DNA of 26,353 bases from JAZDKP01 sp043802925 (GTDB taxonomy: Bacteria > Fibrobacterota > OXYB2-FULL-49-7 > JAEUSG01): positions 1-26,353 of the forward strand of contig JAZDKP010000064.1 of NCBI GenBank assembly GCA_043802925.1. Direction: 5' to 3'. Shown here piece by piece: positions 24,719 through 26,353 of this stretch. A program made the position numbers and the translations under genes. The number at the start of each line of letters is the position of its first letter. The stretch's first letter is position 1. Below the pieces are notes generated by a model. The model saw only the letters and a program-made list of their open reading frames with translations, was not told the origin of the DNA and did no database searches.

Positions 24719-25650
24719 GCCAGAAGCGTGTGCCGCCCCGCACGGCAACGGAACCCTTGAACGACCTCGGCAGGCTCGAGTCCCTCTCAAAAAAGAGCGC
24801 GCTCTATGCCTGGAGCCAGGGGCTCGAACGGTGCGAGGAGTTTGCACAGGCCGTTTATCTCTGCCCGACCAATGTCTGCAACCACCGTTGCGTCACCTGC
24901 GGGTACGACAACATGCGGCGCGGCCACAAAAAGGACGGGAGCCCGGAGCGGGGCTACATGCCCTGGCCCCTTTTTAAGAAAATCGTCTCGGAGCTGCCCC
25001 CGGGCGGCCGGCGCCTCTATCTCCAGAAGACCGGGGAGTCGCTGTTGCACCCCCGTATCACGGACATGATGCAGCTTCTCCGCCGCACACGGCCCGACTA
25101 CGAACTCGCCCTGCACACCAACGCTTCGGTGCTCGACAAACGAATCGGCAGCGCCGTGCTCGAGAATCTCGATTTCTTTTCCCTCTCCGTGTTCGGCTTT
25201 GACCGCGCATCGTTCGCAAAAGCGCACGGCCGCGACGACTTTAAAACGGTCATGAAGAACATCCATGTCTTTCACGACCAGTACGTCCGCTCGCGCCGTA
25301 AAATCAAGGTCTACTTTGACGTGGTCCGGAACCAGCACATCCACCACCTGTCCAACGAAGAAATATTCCGTTTCCTTTCCAAACGATTCCCGGCGTTCAA
25401 CATCGGCGTTCATTTCCCCTTCAACTTCCAGGGGTTCGTCAAGGAATACGACATGCAGGTGTTCAATAACATCTCCTACCAGCACTACCCCGCGCTGCAT
25501 CTGGCCCTGGGCCATGATGGCCATTCTCTGGGACGGACAGGTCGGTTATTGTGTGGGCGACCCGCTCGAAAAGGGAATCCTCGGCGACTTGCGGAAGGAG
25601 TCCGTGACGCAGGCCTGGAACAACGCCAGATACCGCGCTTTCCGCCGTGA
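24715..25650 (+). CDS. radical SAM protein, N-terminal fragment (frameshifted gene)
   Basis: The reading frame encodes the radical SAM core. The CX3CX2C iron-sulfur motif is C55-NHR-C59-VT-C62, and YLQKTGESLLHP and LALHTNAS are typical core strands. Coding sense holds to about codon 265; the last 46 codons of this frame (after PALHLAL) are not protein-like. The natural continuation lies in the +1-shifted frame from about 25514. Removing one G from the GGG at 25509-25511 would join the two into one protein of 473 residues. Radical SAM/SPASM proteins in glycan clusters can modify sugars or peptides; this one's substrate is unknown. Confidence 0.75.
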   Translation: MSQKRVPPRTATEPLNDLGRLESLSKKSALYAWSQGLERCEEFAQAVYLCPTNVCNHRCVTCGYDNMRRGHKKDGSPERGYMPWPLFKKIVSELPPGGRRLYLQKTGESLLHPRITDMMQLLRRTRPDYELALHTNASVLDKRIGSAVLENLDFFSLSVFGFDRASFAKAHGRDDFKTVMKNIHVFHDQYVRSRRKIKVYFDVVRNQHIHHLSNEEIFRFLSKRFPAFNIGVHFPFNFQGFVKEYDMQVFNNISYQHYPALHLALGHDGHSLGRTGRLLCGRPARKGNPRRLAEGVRDAGLEQRQIPRFPP

Positions 25651-26137
25651 TATCGTGCAGGGCAACTGGGCGGACCTTAAAAAGCGCAACCACCACTGCG
25701 GTACCTGTAATTGGAACTTCAGCCTCAAGTCGCAGTCCATGGGCGGGCTCTGCATGGTTTCACGCGCGGCCGTGCCCGGCCCTTCGGGTGCAAAGACCGA
25801 CCTCATCTTCACGGCCGCGGACACGCTCCGCGCCGGCTTTAAGCGCTACCTGCGGGGCGAACTCGCGGAGTCGCTCAAGGATTTCACCATGGCGGAGATT
25901 ATCGCGCAAAACAAGAATGCACGCGCCACGGCCCGGGCCTGGAAGGAGAATGTGATCCAGGTCTTCAAAATGCGCAAGGACGTCGAAATATGGGAGAATA
26001 CGCTGCAAAAGGAGGGACTCTCTCTTGATAAAGTACACATGTCGTATTACTGGCTTTCCGAATCCCAAGAAAAGCTGACTTTGGAAAAGCACACGGTTCT
26101 CGAGGACGGTTCGTTTGTCAAAAAACAAGATTTCTGA
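25514..26137 (+). CDS. radical SAM protein, C-terminal SPASM-like fragment (frameshifted gene)
   Basis: This frame continues the radical SAM protein after the frameshift, beginning MMAILWDGQVGYCVGD; translation is not expected to start here naturally, and the ATG is only the first in frame. The segment holds the cysteine-rich SPASM-type region: YCVGDPLEKGILGD, then HHCGTCNWNF, which in this family ligate an auxiliary iron-sulfur cluster. The SVTQAWNNARYRAFR stretch is a standard SPASM helix. The last 120 or so residues are helical and unassigned. The long intact frame suggests either a very recent mutation or a sequence error. It overlaps the start of the formyltransferase gene by 23 bases. 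Confidence 0.7.
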   Translation: MMAILWDGQVGYCVGDPLEKGILGDLRKESVTQAWNNARYRAFRRDIVQGNWADLKKRNHHCGTCNWNFSLKSQSMGGLCMVSRAAVPGPSGAKTDLIFTAADTLRAGFKRYLRGELAESLKDFTMAEIIAQNKNARATARAWKENVIQVFKMRKDVEIWENTLQKEGLSLDKVHMSYYWLSESQEKLTLEKHTVLEDGSFVKKQDF

Positions 26138-26353
26138 AAACGTTCCGGTTCGGGTCGCTTTTTTTGGGAGCTATCCCTATAGCGTTACCCATTTGGCGGC
26201 GCTCTGCGCGGACCCGTGCATCCGTGTCACGGTGGTGGTCACGCGGCCTGACCGCGTTGACGCAAAGGGCCTACGGATCTTCACGACTCCGGTTTCAGAA
26301 TGGTGCGAACGGAGCGGATATGCTGATAAAATACTGAAGCCTGAAAAACTGAC
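26115..26353 (+). CDS. formyltransferase family protein, N-terminal part (Fmt-like or sugar N-formyltransferase)
   Basis: The gene runs off the right edge. The frame reads VRVAFFGSYPYSVTHLAAL, then VTVVVTRPDR, FTTPVSEWCERSGY and ILKPEKL, which follows the N-terminal Rossmann domain of methionyl-tRNA formyltransferase and its relatives (FFGTPEFA, VTQPDR, LQPEKL). The likely start is TTG at 26115, with GAGGA (26102-26106) 8 bases upstream, overlapping the previous gene. Relatives in O-antigen clusters transfer formyl from N10-formyl-tetrahydrofolate to amino sugars. Given the aminotransferase upstream, a sugar formyltransferase is at least as likely as the housekeeping tRNA enzyme. The catalytic Asn-His-Asp region lies outside the window. 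Confidence 0.7.
   Translation, partial: MSKNKISENVPVRVAFFGSYPYSVTHLAALCADPCIRVTVVVTRPDRVDAKGLRIFTTPVSEWCERSGYADKILKPEKL

Overview
The window looks like part of a chromosome from a free-living Gram-negative bacterium of moderately high GC. Supporting signs are several proteins with signal peptides, a probable outer-membrane beta-barrel, and four secreted proteins ending in a FlgD/T9SS-type sorting-like domain. Those domains are common in the Bacteroidota-Fibrobacterota (FCB) assemblage and related candidate phyla, but the sequence alone does not fix the taxon. Genes are tightly packed: no stretch over 300 bases lacks a gene. I saw no rRNA, tRNA, CRISPR array or insertion sequence.

Left part (1-5754). 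A minus-strand run reads vapB, vapC, a UbiA-family prenyltransferase, purL, and the start of a DAHP synthase that leaves the window. Divergent from it is purB (adenylosuccinate lyase). A toxin-antitoxin pair therefore sits between purine-synthesis genes, and the vapBC promoter and purB promoter share one AT-rich intergenic region.

Centre (5755-15694). Four tandem paralogues (515, 516, 525 and 527 residues) have start codons spaced 1614-1618 bases apart. Each has a signal peptide, a predicted right-handed parallel beta-helix body and the C-terminal sorting-like domain. Copies 1 and 2 form one subtype and copies 3 and 4 another. Copy 3 begins like copy 2 and continues like copy 4, so it looks recombinant. 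Nearly identical 67-bp intergenic segments with a promoter-like core precede copies 2 and 3. Then come accD, a convergent CPBP-family membrane protease overlapping the accD 3' end, and a secreted predicted beta-barrel with a highly charged tail, closed by a strong Rho-independent terminator.

Right part (15783-26353). A compact plus-strand operon encodes an NAD-dependent sugar epimerase/dehydratase, a DegT-type aminotransferase, a glutamine-dependent asparagine synthase-like amidotransferase, a TPR-glycosyltransferase, an 880-residue protein with two glycosyltransferase-like modules, a FemAB/GNAT-like transferase, a radical SAM protein broken by a +1 frameshift, and the start of a formyltransferase that leaves the window. 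Overlapping or nearly abutting genes point to co-translation. The content fits assembly and decoration of a surface glycan containing amino sugars. A link between this glycan and anchoring of the beta-helix proteins is possible but is inference only.
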